DNA of 64,000 nucleotides from Paenisporosarcina sp050269735 (GCF_050269735.1 NZ_JBNNIX010000001.1:62001-126000), one strand, 5' to 3'. Shown: positions 26,843-36,557, counted from the stretch's first letter. Program-made: numbers and translations. Notes: generated from the letters alone by a model not told the origin.

Positions 26843-28840
26843 TTATTTTACATCACTCAACCGCACAAAGCTTTTAGAATCCAGAGTTTGATTAATTATG
26901 TTCGATTTCACCTGCATTGCTTCTGACCTTTTTAGACGCTGAGGCAGCAGTAGGGCGGACTTAGGAGAAATCCCTTCTGCAATTGTATTGAAACAGTATA
27001 TTAACAACATAAATGCCAGTAATGGCGGAATAATCATCCAGAATTGCTTCGTAATAAATACTTCTCTGGAGATGGCAATCATGCCAGATAGCTCGTATAT
27101 TTTTGGCACCAAGCGATACGGGGTGTCAGGATAATACCTCGCCCCTCCAACAAAAATATTAAGAATCCCAAGATGCACAAACATTTGAAGTACTTGTACG
27201 ACATGTTGGGTCCAAAATAAAACAAGTTTCCGCCATAACTGTGGATTTATATGTTTTATTAGTATCCATAATAAGGAGCCACCCATTACAACAGAACTTT
27301 GGACGTACTCTTTTTTCAACGTTTCATTCATTTCGTTTCCTATGAGGCTGGTCGTAACCGGTAAAACAATGAGGGCCATAATTAAGGACTGAAACAGCAA
27401 TCGTTCAAACAGTGTCGTATGCCACTCTCCAGTATTATTGATCAATATCGGTTGGAGTAGCATAAATACGACCAGAGTCAAAGGAAGAAAGTGCATACCG
27501 TCGGCAATAGAATTAATGATTTTCCGGATTTTCTGATTCAAATAGAATACATAAATGAGGCCGAATATATATCCTGCTACGATCCGAAACGTGGCAATAA
27601 TCAACGTAATGATGATGGTGTATTTAAGTCCGACCAATAATTGCTGCAAAATTGAATAACCATACGGATCCGTTCCAAATAATACAGCACCAGAAGGGGG
27701 ATGAGGAGCTTTACTGATGATTCGCCCTTCATCATTATAAACAAAATTAATTTGATCGATTTGATCGTTAAATAATACGGAGTACATGAAACTGATGACC
27801 ATTAACCCCAGGACAACAGCGATGGATATCATAATATTCCGGTGTTTAAATAAAGTAACTCTCAGTGTTTTAAAAGTTTGTGCTAGTTTAGCACCTAATC
27901 TTTTATGACGTAAAATCGATTGAAATTGAATAATATCCAAAAAAGGGAGATTGTATTTCTCAAAAATAGTATTTCGTTCAATTCGTTCTTTGTTAACTAC
28001 ATATTCTAAAATAGAATAGAAAATAAAGAACGGCGCAAAGATCGAAACCAATATAAAAGTGGTCCCTTTAGGACTGAAATCATACAATAAATAATAGAGA
28101 ATTCCGTTGCTTCCAAATAGATATTCAATAATTAACATGGAAGACAACGTCAGCCATACGATGGATTTAGATTGAAAAAAGATGCTTTTTAACACATTGG
28201 GTGTACAATGCCGAATGAAAATATCAAATTGACTTAATCCTTTAGACTTTGCTAGTTCTACATATGGTTGTTCAGCCTCTTCTTCATACAAAAGTATGAA
28301 GAGTTTGAAAAATAGTAGTGTTGGTAGAACGGAAAGACATAGAATTGGAGCAATATATACTAAATTATCTCCTAAACTGTAAAATTCCAATATCAAGATA
28401 TCTGTGGCTAAGAAAACTTGAACAACTACTATTTGTATGAGAAAAATATATGAAAAATCAGGAAATGACTCTAAAACCTTCACCACTTTTAGAGTGATTC
28501 TTTTCACACTTCCTTTTGTCAGCGTAGTCCAAAGTGCCAATCCAAAAGAAACAAGTAAAGATACTAGTAGAGACAGTATCAATATGGTCATAGAATACAA
28601 GTAGGGTCCTTTAAAATAATCATTAAAAGATAATGTGCCAACTTCGTTTAATGAGGCTGTGTAATTGAAATGCCACTCAGAGGGGTTCATTAAATCTTTT
28701 ACTAAATCTACAAAAGATAAGAAGAAAAGTTGAAAATTAAAGGGATTGTTTATAGAAAAGAGTACGGGTGAACAGCTAATGAACAATATCCCGATAATAC
28801 CAAGCATGAATTTTAATGGTATGGCTGCAAAACTTCGCAT
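26843..28840 (-). CDS. Fused DppB-DppC-like ABC permease, 665 aa
   Basis: One chain joins two binding-protein-dependent transport permease domains. The first (about residues 80-290) has the EAA-type loop PYVELAKSKGLSQFDIFIRH, as in DppB. The second (about 340-640) begins with GAVLFGTDPYGYSILQQLL, the DppC hallmark, and has a degenerate EAA loop EYVQSSVVMGGSLLWILIKH. Dipeptide/oligopeptide importers normally use two separate proteins, so this is a one-polypeptide transmembrane unit. No ATPase or binding-protein gene is adjacent. It follows a 107-residue membrane protein gene by 24 nt. The start ATG has AAAGGAGG. Substrate unknown, and partner subunits must be elsewhere. Confidence 0.82.
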   Translation of the reverse strand: MRSFAAIPLKFMLGIIGILFISCSPVLFSINNPFNFQLFFLSFVDLVKDLMNPSEWHFNYTASLNEVGTLSFNDYFKGPYLYSMTILILSLLVSLLVSFGLALWTTLTKGSVKRITLKVVKVLESFPDFSYIFLIQIVVVQVFLATDILILEFYSLGDNLVYIAPILCLSVLPTLLFFKLFILLYEEEAEQPYVELAKSKGLSQFDIFIRHCTPNVLKSIFFQSKSIVWLTLSSMLIIEYLFGSNGILYYLLYDFSPKGTTFILVSIFAPFFIFYSILEYVVNKERIERNTIFEKYNLPFLDIIQFQSILRHKRLGAKLAQTFKTLRVTLFKHRNIMISIAVVLGLMVISFMYSVLFNDQIDQINFVYNDEGRIISKAPHPPSGAVLFGTDPYGYSILQQLLVGLKYTIIITLIIATFRIVAGYIFGLIYVFYLNQKIRKIINSIADGMHFLPLTLVVFMLLQPILINNTGEWHTTLFERLLFQSLIMALIVLPVTTSLIGNEMNETLKKEYVQSSVVMGGSLLWILIKHINPQLWRKLVLFWTQHVVQVLQMFVHLGILNIFVGGARYYPDTPYRLVPKIYELSGMIAISREVFITKQFWMIIPPLLAFMLLIYCFNTIAEGISPKSALLLPQRLKRSEAMQVKSNIINQTLDSKSFVRLSDVK

Positions 28841-28864
28841 AAAAACCTCCTTTAAGTTTCCTTA

Positions 28865-29188
28865 TTATTCAATGAAATAATCTTTATAAATATAAAGGGT
28901 AAGTAATAAAGCCAAAGAAAAATACACAATGGATCCGTGGAAGACAAATGATTGACTTGTCACTTTTTTAGTCTTGTCCATTCGAATTCCAGTTTCTCCT
29001 TGAATCTGCGAATCCATCTGACGACTTAATGCCCCGCCCTTGTTTGTAAAAATGTATGCCAAAAATATAGCCGCTAACCCGAAGGGAATGGCGATATCAG
29101 TAAAATTAGAGTCAAGTATAAAGGCAGTAATTCCATGCACACTTCCAATAATTAATATCGTTATGCTTAAGGTGATAAACTTTTTCAA
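28865..29188 (-). CDS. Small membrane protein, 107 aa
   Basis: A protein with three predicted membrane helices (about residues 3-22, 30-46 and 84-102). A hydrophilic loop rich in Gln, Lys and Gly lies between the second and third. I chose the TTG at 29188 because AGGAG lies 7 nt upstream. An ATG six codons earlier has no site. It is the first gene of a two-gene operon with the fused peptide-type permease, so it could be an accessory subunit. That is inference. No family recognised. Confidence 0.6.
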   Translation of the reverse strand: MKKFITLSITILIIGSVHGITAFILDSNFTDIAIPFGLAAIFLAYIFTNKGGALSRQMDSQIQGETGIRMDKTKKVTSQSFVFHGSIVYFSLALLLTLYIYKDYFIE

Positions 29189-29452
29189 AACCTCACTCCT
29201 AATCATTTAAAATATCATTATACTTATTGTGGAGTTAACATTTTTTACCTATTATTCCATCTATACGTTTTTACTAAGCTTGTGGTTTCAAATTAAAACA
29301 AAAATATGGATTATTCTAACTATTTATTATTGATTATTAATATTAAAAGTCACACTTATACAAATATATAATTTTAAAAATCTTTAAATTATAATAATTA
29401 ATATTCCGAAATATCTAAATTAACAAAATATGATATAGACTAAACGGATTTC

Positions 29453-29482
29453 TTGTTTTACAATCAAATTGCTTACTATAAA
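29453..29482 (+). promoter_or_regulatory. Candidate promoter of livJ
   Basis: TTGTTT and TATAAA are spaced 18 nt, about 80 nt before the livJ start. The 29189-29562 gap is extremely AT-rich, so several other matches exist and this is only the best-looking one. Nothing else was seen in the gap. Confidence 0.35.
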
Positions 29483-29562
29483 ATAATGATAATATCTGAC
29501 TACTAAAGTGAATAATCTAATTATGTGTTAAGTATTCAGAATTATCAAAAAGGGGATTGCGT

Positions 29563-30741
29563 ATGTTAAAGAGAAAGTTTACACAATTGGCTGTGGTTTC
29601 TACATTAATGGCTAGTATTTTAACAGGTTGTGGAGCAGAAGGTGGAGGTTCAGCTGACGGAGATACCATTAAAATTGGTGCAAACTTAGAGCTAACTGGC
29701 GGTGTTGCCTCTTTTGGATCTTCAATCGCTGAAGGAATCGACCTAGCTGTTGAAGAAATCAACAAAGACGGCGGAGTGGATGGTAAAGAAATAGAAATTG
29801 TGAAAGTGGATAATAAATCTGAGGGTTCTGAAGCAACAAATCAGGCAATAAGATTAACAAGCAAAGAAAAAGTTACAGCAATTATTGGGGCAGCTACAAG
29901 TGGTAATACAGTTGCTCAAGCACAAATTGCAAATGATACAAAAACTATCCTACTGACACCTTCGGGTACAAGTCCTAATGTAACTGTTAATGAAGATGGT
30001 AGTGTAAACGAGTTTGCTTTCCGAACTTCGTTCATCGACCCATTCCAAGGAACAGTTGCAGCTAACTTTGCAGCAAATGAGTTGAATATTAAATCAGTTG
30101 CTATCTATGCTGATAGTTCAAGTGATTATGCAAAAGGTCTTGCAAAATCTTTCAAAGAAACATTTGAAGCAGCAGGTGGGAAAATTGTAGCTGAAGAAGC
30201 GTATGTTACAAAAGATACGGATTTCCGTTCGACATTGACGCGTATTAAATCAGCAAAACCTGAATTCATTTTCATTCCTGGTTATTATGAAGAAGTTGGT
30301 TTGATTGTTAAACAAGCTCGTGAAATGGGCATTGATGTTCCTCTAATGGGTGCTGATGGTTGGGATTCTCCGAAGTTAGTCGAATTAGCAGGTGCTGAAG
30401 CACTTAATAATACATTTATTACAAATCATTATTCTTCTGAAGATCCAGATGAGAAAATTCAAAAATTCGTTAAGAGCTTCTCTGATAAATATGACGGCAA
30501 ATCACCAGACGCATTTAACGCGCTTGGTTATGATTCGGTCTTCTTATTGGTAGACGCAATTAAACGTGCTGGAGATTTAGACACAACGAAAATTAAAGAT
30601 GCACTGGCTGAAACGAAAGATTTAGCTTTAGTCTCTGGAAATGTAACAATTGATGAACAGCATAATCCAGTTAAGTCTGCAACAATTTTGGAATACAAAG
30701 ACGGCAAACAAGTCTTTAATACAAAAGTAAATCCTGAATGA
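29563..30741 (+). CDS. livJ: Branched-chain amino acid ABC transporter binding lipoprotein
   Basis: A 392-residue extracytoplasmic binding protein of the Leu/Ile/Val (periplasmic-binding type I) family. The signal peptide ends in the lipobox ILTGC with Cys23, so the protein is anchored by lipid to the outer face of the membrane. IKIGANLELTGGVASFGSS and GAATSGNTVA line the first ligand contacts. I chose ATG 29563 with AAAAGGGG upstream. A TTG two codons earlier is spaced badly. A terminator-like hairpin separates it from livH, which would give the binding protein more transcript than the membrane genes. Confidence 0.93.
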   Translation: MLKRKFTQLAVVSTLMASILTGCGAEGGGSADGDTIKIGANLELTGGVASFGSSIAEGIDLAVEEINKDGGVDGKEIEIVKVDNKSEGSEATNQAIRLTSKEKVTAIIGAATSGNTVAQAQIANDTKTILLTPSGTSPNVTVNEDGSVNEFAFRTSFIDPFQGTVAANFAANELNIKSVAIYADSSSDYAKGLAKSFKETFEAAGGKIVAEEAYVTKDTDFRSTLTRIKSAKPEFIFIPGYYEEVGLIVKQAREMGIDVPLMGADGWDSPKLVELAGAEALNNTFITNHYSSEDPDEKIQKFVKSFSDKYDGKSPDAFNALGYDSVFLLVDAIKRAGDLDTTKIKDALAETKDLALVSGNVTIDEQHNPVKSATILEYKDGKQVFNTKVNPE

Positions 30742-30750
30742 TCTAACATG

Positions 30751-30792
30751 AGATGGGAAGGATGAGTCGATCATCCTCCCATCTTGTTTTTA
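30751..30792 (+). terminator. Hairpin between livJ and livH (partial terminator)
   Basis: A 14-bp stem (AGATGGGAAGGATGA / TCATCCTCCCATCT, one bulged A) with a 5-nt loop is followed by TGTTTTTA. It lies inside the operon, and probably lets only part of transcription read into livHMGF or protects the livJ 3' end. Confidence 0.8.
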
Positions 30793-30827
30793 TTAGATTG
30801 TTAGGATTTTATGAGGGAGTGAGAAAC

Positions 30828-31703
30828 ATGGAATGGGTTCAACAGATTATTAACGGAATATCTCTCGGCAGCATTTATGCGTTGATCGCACTCGGCTACA
30901 CGATGGTTTATGGAATTATTAAGTTAATCAACTTTGCCCATGGGGACGTATTCATGGTAGGTTCTTTTATCGGGTTTTATTCAATTACTGCGTTTGGTCT
31001 CGGATTTTTCCCGGCATTATTATTGTCAATGGCTGCATGTGCAGCATTTGGTGTCCTCATTGAAAGAATCGCTTACAAACGACTTCGAAATGCCACTCGC
31101 ATAGCCGCCTTAATTACCGCAATTGGGGTTTCACTTCTTATTGAATACGGTGTTATATATGTTAGAGGAGCTCAACCGGAAGCATATCCAGATGTAGTGC
31201 CTAATATTTCTTTTGATTTATTCGGGGCTCAAATTAGCAGTCAGTCTATTTTAATCCTTTCTGTATCAGTGATACTTATGATTATGTTGCAATTAATCGT
31301 ACATAAAACAAAAATTGGTAAAGCAATGCGTGCCGTTTCACATGATGCAGACGCAGCAAAATTGATGGGTATTAATGTAGATAATACGATTTCCGCTACT
31401 TTTGCGATTGGTTCAGCTTTAGCTGGAGCAGCTGGTGTGATTTTTGGTGTGTATTACACAAAGATTGAACCGTTGATGGGCGTTATTCCAGGATTGAAGG
31501 CATTTGTCGCTGCCGTTCTCGGTGGTATTGGTATTATTCCAGGAGCTATGGTCGGAGGTCTTGTCCTTGGAGTTGTAGAAACGGTGGTAAGTGGTTTGGG
31601 GTTCTCATTATGGAGAGATGCTGCAGCTTTCATCATTCTAATTTTAATTCTAATTTTCAGACCGAATGGCATCTTTGGGAAAAATACACGAGAGAAAGTG
31701 TAG
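30828..31703 (+). CDS. livH: Branched-chain amino acid ABC permease LivH
   Basis: A 291-residue membrane subunit with eight or so helices. MEWVQQIINGISLGSIYALIALGYTMVYGI is the standard N-terminus and LINFAHGDVFMVG follows. The GKAMRAVSHDADAAKLMGIN loop contacts the ATPase. The start ATG follows GGGAGTGAG. A frame extends upstream to 30753 but would begin within the intergenic hairpin. It precedes livM by 12 nt. Confidence 0.94.
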   Translation: MEWVQQIINGISLGSIYALIALGYTMVYGIIKLINFAHGDVFMVGSFIGFYSITAFGLGFFPALLLSMAACAAFGVLIERIAYKRLRNATRIAALITAIGVSLLIEYGVIYVRGAQPEAYPDVVPNISFDLFGAQISSQSILILSVSVILMIMLQLIVHKTKIGKAMRAVSHDADAAKLMGINVDNTISATFAIGSALAGAAGVIFGVYYTKIEPLMGVIPGLKAFVAAVLGGIGIIPGAMVGGLVLGVVETVVSGLGFSLWRDAAAFIILILILIFRPNGIFGKNTREKV

Positions 31704-31715
31704 GTGAAGGGACAT

Positions 31716-32666
31716 ATGAAAAAGATAAGCGGATTCTGGTTATTTATCATTTTATCGGTCGTGGTTTATGGAGTTATCCAATTTCTCATTACCGGTGGAA
31801 TTTTAGATCAGTTTTATTCAAACACACTCATCTTTATTATCATCAATATAATATTAGCTGTTAGCTTACATTTAATAATTGGAATTACTGGGCAATTTTC
31901 AATCGGCCATGCGGGATTTATGGCGATTGGGGCATACATATCAGCTATCGTAACAATGAAACTTCAGCTACCTTTTCCTCTTGCGATCGTCATGGCTGGT
32001 TTGGTGGCTGCGTTAGCCGGTATGGTTGTTGGCATTCCGTCTTTACGATTAAGAGGGGATTACTTGGCAATTGCCACATTGGGATTTGGAGAAATCATTC
32101 GAATTATCTTTCTTAACATTGATTATGTTGGTGGGGCAGCAGGTATGCAAGTTTCTCATTTGACTACATGGACAACTTCTTTCGTTTGTTTAGTAATTAC
32201 TATTATTGTGATTGTAAACTTTACGAATTCAAGACATGGACGCGCTTGTATATCTATTCGTGAAAACGAAATTGCTGCAGATGCTATGGGGATAAATACA
32301 ACCTATTATAAAGTAACAGCCTTTGTCATAGGTTCATTCTTTGCGGGGGTTGCAGGTGCTTTATATGCTCATAATTTTTATATTATTCAGCCGACAAACT
32401 TCACATTTTTAAAGTCATTTGATATTTTAATATACGTTGTGTTGGGTGGGCTTGGAAGTCTATCTGGAGCTGTCATAGCAGCTATATTTTTAACGATAGT
32501 TTCAACCTTCCTACAAAGCTATCCAGAAACACGAATGATTATCTATAGTCTTATTTTAATCATTGTCATGTTATACCGACCTAAAGGGTTGATGGGAACA
32601 CGTGAAATTACCGATTATTTTAAAACGTGGAAAGGTTCGAAAGGAGACAATCAATATGGTAAGTAA
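31716..32666 (+). CDS. livM: Branched-chain amino acid ABC permease LivM
   Basis: A 316-residue membrane subunit, partner of LivH. The core GITGQFSIGHAGFMAIGAYISA and the ATPase-contact loop GRACISIRENEIAADAMGIN are diagnostic. I chose ATG 31716, preceded by GTGAAGGG. A GTG four codons earlier would overlap that site. The gene overlaps livG by 11 nt, which indicates translational coupling. Confidence 0.94.
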   Translation: MKKISGFWLFIILSVVVYGVIQFLITGGILDQFYSNTLIFIIINIILAVSLHLIIGITGQFSIGHAGFMAIGAYISAIVTMKLQLPFPLAIVMAGLVAALAGMVVGIPSLRLRGDYLAIATLGFGEIIRIIFLNIDYVGGAAGMQVSHLTTWTTSFVCLVITIIVIVNFTNSRHGRACISIRENEIAADAMGINTTYYKVTAFVIGSFFAGVAGALYAHNFYIIQPTNFTFLKSFDILIYVVLGGLGSLSGAVIAAIFLTIVSTFLQSYPETRMIIYSLILIIVMLYRPKGLMGTREITDYFKTWKGSKGDNQYGK

Positions 32667-33435
32667 ACCTTTACTTCAAGTGCAAAATGTAGGCATTCGT
32701 TTTGGAGGACTAAAGGCTGTCTCTGATTTTAACTTAGAAATTCATCAGGGTGAACTAATCGGTCTTATAGGACCCAATGGAGCCGGAAAAACGACTAGCT
32801 TCAACTTATTGACCGGAGTATATGTACCGACAGAAGGTGACATTTTGTTCAACGGAAAACGCTTGAACGGGCTCGCACCATATCAAGTAACACGCGGTGG
32901 AATCAGTCGCACCTTTCAAAACATTCGTCTTTTCAATGAGTTATCTGTTTTGGATAATGTAAAGGTTGCCTATCACTCATTAGCAAAACACAACCTGTTT
33001 AGTTCAATTTTACGTTTGCCTAATCACTTTTCTGGAGAAAAAGAGATGGAAGAGAAATCGCTTGAGTTTTTGAAGCTTTTCGAATTGGACCAATACAAAG
33101 ATGAACTTGCAAAGAATCTTCCTTATGGGAAACAGAGAAGATTGGAAATTGCCCGTGCTTTAGCAGCGGGACCTCAATTATTATTATTAGATGAACCGGC
33201 TGCCGGAATGAATCATAAAGAAACACACGATCTAATGTCATTAATCGCATTCGTTCGAGAAAAATTCAATTTAACGATTTTATTAATTGAACATGATATG
33301 AACTTGGTTATGGGTATCTGTGAAAGAATTTATGTGTTAGACCATGGGGTATTAATAGCTGATGGCACACCTGAATACATCCGTAACCATCCTAAAGTGA
33401 TTGAGGCCTATTTAGGAGAGGAGGTTCCGAAATGA
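32656..33435 (+). CDS. livG: Branched-chain amino acid ABC ATPase LivG
   Basis: A 259-residue ATPase. It has Walker A GPNGAGKTT, the LivG-type insertion around residues 115-145, signature LPYGKQRRLEIARAL, and Walker B LLLLDEPAAGMNHKE. The start ATG 32656 lies 7 nt after AAAGGAG, inside the end of livM. The C-terminal YLG is the family's usual contact segment. It works with LivF as a heterodimer under LivHM. Confidence 0.95.
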   Translation: MVSKPLLQVQNVGIRFGGLKAVSDFNLEIHQGELIGLIGPNGAGKTTSFNLLTGVYVPTEGDILFNGKRLNGLAPYQVTRGGISRTFQNIRLFNELSVLDNVKVAYHSLAKHNLFSSILRLPNHFSGEKEMEEKSLEFLKLFELDQYKDELAKNLPYGKQRRLEIARALAAGPQLLLLDEPAAGMNHKETHDLMSLIAFVREKFNLTILLIEHDMNLVMGICERIYVLDHGVLIADGTPEYIRNHPKVIEAYLGEEVPK

Positions 33436-34145
33436 CTTTACTTAAAGTAGATCAATTGGATGTTTACTATGGAAATATACAGGCATTAAAAGGAATTTCA
33501 CTGGAAGTTAATGAAGGCGAAATTGTAACGTTAATCGGAGCAAATGGAGCGGGAAAAAGCACGCTACTAAAAACGGTTTCAGGATTACTTAAGCCCAAAT
33601 CAGGACTCATTAATTACATGAATTCCTCAATTGCAGGTAAACCAGCTCAAGGCATTGTGAAAGCTGGAATTTCTCATGTTCCAGAAGGACGACGTGTTTT
33701 TTCGAATATGACCGTCTTGGAGAATCTGGAGTTAGGGGCTTATTTAAGAAAAGATTCAAAAGAAATTAGCAAAGATTTTGAAAAAGTGTATGAACTTTTC
33801 CCTCGATTATTTGAGCGAAGAAAACAGTTGTCTGGCACACTTTCGGGTGGGGAACAACAAATGCTCGCGATGGGAAGAGCCATCATGGCAAAACCGAAAC
33901 TTCTTTTGCTTGATGAACCTTCCATGGGGCTTGCACCGCTTATGGTAAAGACTATTTTTCAAATTATTGAAGAGATCAATCGTGAAGGTACGACGATATT
34001 ATTAGTTGAACAGAATGCAAACGTTGCCTTATCCATTGCAAACCGAGGTTACGTAATTGAAACTGGACGCGTGGTCGTTTCAGGGCCAGCTGCAGAGTTA
34101 CAAGCAAGTGAGCAAATCAAATTGGCATATCTAGGCGGTATATAA
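33432..34145 (+). CDS. livF: Branched-chain amino acid ABC ATPase LivF
   Basis: A 237-residue ATPase. It has Walker A GANGAGKST, signature LSGGEQQMLAMGRA, and Walker B LLLLDEPSMGLAPLM. The start overlaps the livG stop (ATGA) after GGAGAGGAGG. The ending YLGG is typical of LivF. Last gene of the operon, followed by a terminator. Confidence 0.95.
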   Translation: MTLLKVDQLDVYYGNIQALKGISLEVNEGEIVTLIGANGAGKSTLLKTVSGLLKPKSGLINYMNSSIAGKPAQGIVKAGISHVPEGRRVFSNMTVLENLELGAYLRKDSKEISKDFEKVYELFPRLFERRKQLSGTLSGGEQQMLAMGRAIMAKPKLLLLDEPSMGLAPLMVKTIFQIIEEINREGTTILLVEQNANVALSIANRGYVIETGRVVVSGPAAELQASEQIKLAYLGGI

Positions 34146-34157
34146 GCAATTTTTGAA

Positions 34158-34187
34158 GGGAGTAGATTAAAAGCTACTCCCTTTTTT
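34158..34187 (+). terminator. Terminator of the liv operon
   Basis: The stem GGGAGTAG / CTACTCCC with an 8-nt loop is followed by six T residues. Confidence 0.93.
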
Positions 34188-34257
34188 ATATGGATTGGAT
34201 TAAAACGTTGTTTGATAAAAGGAAATATCTTCAATGGGCTCATAAAAGGTGGTTCCT

Positions 34258-35415
34258 TTAAAGCTCATTATCATGCCAAAAGTTTTGTGAAACATGCTTT
34301 TCAGCCTTATAAGGTTGAATCGAATACCCTTGTTGCTTAAGCCATGTAATGATTCCTGGTAACGCTTTAGTGGTCTGCACACGATCATGAAGCAATATGA
34401 CAATGTGTTGATCCTTAGCCTGGCGAGCTTTCTCCACTCCTGTTTTAACCCTCGTTATGATTTGTTGGAAATTGGCTTCGTTCACTTGCCAGTCCAATGT
34501 ATCGACATCCCAATCCCACAGTTTGTACCCTTCCTGTTTAAGCAAACCACGCATTGCTGAAGTAACGTATGGTTTACTTCCATAAGGAGTCCGAACCAAC
34601 GTAGGCTTGAACCCGGTCAGTGAATGAATCATATCCGTTTCTTTTTTCATTTCATTAATGAATGCTGGCGCGGATGCGTAAACTTTAGTACGATCGTGCG
34701 TCATACTGTGAAGCGCAAGTGTGTGACCTTCTTTATAAGTCAACTGGGTCAAAGATTTAAAACTGGCAATCTGATTTCCTACAAAAAAGAATGTACCTTT
34801 TACATTAAATTTTTGCATGATTTTCAAATGCTCGGATGTATACCGATTCGGACCATCATCGAAGGTCAAATAAACAATGGGTTTTCCAGGATCGGCAGGT
34901 GGTGATGGTTTAGGTAATGGAGTTTCTTTACGTTGCTTCTTCAATTCTTGAATAAACTGTGGATGGCTCATATGTGGGTAATTATCTGAATAGAGTCGGA
35001 CAGTTAAGATATCGGATAAATAATCCACTTTAAAACCTGTAGATTCTCCTAACAAGCGAACAGGGATGTACAGAATATCATCAATTAATTTCAACGCGTT
35101 CCCCGGAATAATCTCTTGATTAATGATTGTTTCAGAGGTAACAAAATTATAAGAAATAGACGTATCATTTTTCGTGATAGTGATTTGTTCGTCTGACTTT
35201 TGAACATCCGCATACAAGTAGCGTGACATTTTTTCGAATGGAACCATTATTTGTGCGTTCTCCAGACGGATTTCTTCTTTTTTAAATGCCAATAAGCGGT
35301 CATGTAATGCAATATAGCGGTTAGAAGTGTCTGTGGCTTGACTGGCAGTTGGCAGAGAAAATAATGTGAGGACAAAAAACAAGATGCACAATAACCAATA
35401 TCTAAATTTCATCAT
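34258..35415 (-). CDS. Secreted polysaccharide deacetylase (CE4) with N-terminal stalk-like domain
   Basis: A 385-residue exported enzyme. The signal peptide (residues 1-28, ending ASQA) is followed by a copper-amine-oxidase-N-like beta domain (about 30-140, with ALKLIDDILYIPVRLLGE) of the type that binds cell walls or mediates contacts. A NodB deacetylase domain follows from about 175. Motif 1 is YLTFDDGPN (Asp base and metal Asp), motif 2 is HSMTHD (metal His pair), motif 3 is RTPYGSKP, and motif 4 includes WDVDTLDW. It would remove acetyl groups from peptidoglycan or another wall polymer. The start ATG has AAAGGGG 6 nt upstream. Single-gene unit, divergent from the coiled-coil gene. Confidence 0.9.
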   Translation of the reverse strand: MMKFRYWLLCILFFVLTLFSLPTASQATDTSNRYIALHDRLLAFKKEEIRLENAQIMVPFEKMSRYLYADVQKSDEQITITKNDTSISYNFVTSETIINQEIIPGNALKLIDDILYIPVRLLGESTGFKVDYLSDILTVRLYSDNYPHMSHPQFIQELKKQRKETPLPKPSPPADPGKPIVYLTFDDGPNRYTSEHLKIMQKFNVKGTFFFVGNQIASFKSLTQLTYKEGHTLALHSMTHDRTKVYASAPAFINEMKKETDMIHSLTGFKPTLVRTPYGSKPYVTSAMRGLLKQEGYKLWDWDVDTLDWQVNEANFQQIITRVKTGVEKARQAKDQHIVILLHDRVQTTKALPGIITWLKQQGYSIQPYKAEKHVSQNFWHDNEL

Positions 35416-35600
35416 TCATAACCCCTTTATCTATTAAACTTCTTAGTAAGTGTATGAAAGAAGGTCTCTCGATAGATTTGAAGAGGAAAATTTTTTTTGC
35501 TCGCGCCCATTAAAAATCAAATTTCATCTCAAACGTAATGCCCAATCTCCCATTCCATGCATATTATAAAAAAAGATTGCAGGAAGGGGTGTAAGTAGCG

Positions 35601-36353
35601 ATGGGATTATTTATGAATACAGATAAGCACCCGGATGTTTATAAAAATGATGGAAAAATAGTGGAGCGTAATCAAACGTCTTTCAAACAGAATCACTTAG
35701 CTGATTTGCTGGTAGCGCAGCAAGAAACGAATGATACATTAAATCAATCATTCAGCGAGCTAAAGGATTTATTTGAAAAGCAAGCTACGAAACAAACCAA
35801 TCAGTGGAAGTTTTTCCAACACGGGATTAGTGAACAGAAGAAATTGAACTTCCACCATGAAAAGATTGAAATTCAAGTGTTGGAATGGTTAAGGAAGTTA
35901 GATGAAAAAAGTGTGGCTCTTCAATCAACATTAGAAAAAGAAGTCTTAGGTAACAAAGATTTAATTAACTACATGAATCAGCTGAGCCAATCAAATCAAG
36001 AGGTTGTTAATCAATTAGATAAAGTTGGGTTGAAAAATGAGCAATTGGAGCAAAAAGTGGATGAGCAACTGATCCTGCAAAAACAAATCGCGCAACATAT
36101 GAATACCCAGGAAAATACACAATCTGAAGTATTGAACCGATTGGATAACCAAGAAGCATTGACGGAAAAAATCTTAAGACAAATCGACCATTTCCGTTCT
36201 GTTCTATTTGAACGAACAAATTACTTATCTGAAAAAATTGATACAGGGTATAACTACACGGCTTCTTATTTAGCAAAACTTTTCACGGGTTCAGATCAAT
36301 CAATCTTCTTGGTTAACCAGAAACAAAAAGATCACGAGAAAAAACAACCTTGA
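35601..36353 (+). CDS. Coiled-coil protein, 250 aa, function unknown
   Basis: A hydrophilic cytoplasmic protein, rich in Gln, Asn, Lys and Glu. Long heptad-like helices span about residues 30-215 and no membrane segment is present. QNHLADLLVAQQETNDTLNQSF and repeated LxxQxx spacing suggest an extended coiled coil. The start ATG follows GGAAGGGG, and an in-frame ATG four codons later is possible. It is transcribed alone with its own terminator. A structural or scaffolding role is plausible from composition only. Confidence 0.6.
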   Translation: MGLFMNTDKHPDVYKNDGKIVERNQTSFKQNHLADLLVAQQETNDTLNQSFSELKDLFEKQATKQTNQWKFFQHGISEQKKLNFHHEKIEIQVLEWLRKLDEKSVALQSTLEKEVLGNKDLINYMNQLSQSNQEVVNQLDKVGLKNEQLEQKVDEQLILQKQIAQHMNTQENTQSEVLNRLDNQEALTEKILRQIDHFRSVLFERTNYLSEKIDTGYNYTASYLAKLFTGSDQSIFLVNQKQKDHEKKQP

Positions 36354-36362
36354 AGAAAATAT

Positions 36363-36394
36363 AAAGACGTTACCTGGAAAAGGGACGTCTTTTT
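36363..36394 (+). terminator. Terminator after the coiled-coil gene
   Basis: The stem AAAGACGT / ACGTCTTT with an inner CC/GG pair runs into a T tract. Confidence 0.8.
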
Positions 36395-36528
36395 ATGTTG
36401 TTGTTATGGAAAATCGATGGAATGTAAAATTGCGAATAGTTGTCCTTCGAACGCGAATAGCCGACAAAAATCCGTGAATAGAACTTCCGAAACCACAAAT
36501 TAGCCCCAGCTACAGATCCTTTAAAAGA

Positions 36529-36557
36529 TTGACAAATGACCAGATTATGATTAGAAT
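36529..36557 (+). promoter_or_regulatory. Sigma-A promoter of the purine permease gene
   Basis: Consensus TTGACA and TAGAAT are spaced 17 nt, giving a leader of about 64 nt. The leader is G-rich (around 36584-36604) but does not match the purine riboswitch pattern that controls many pbuG/pbuO genes. Confidence 0.75.
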
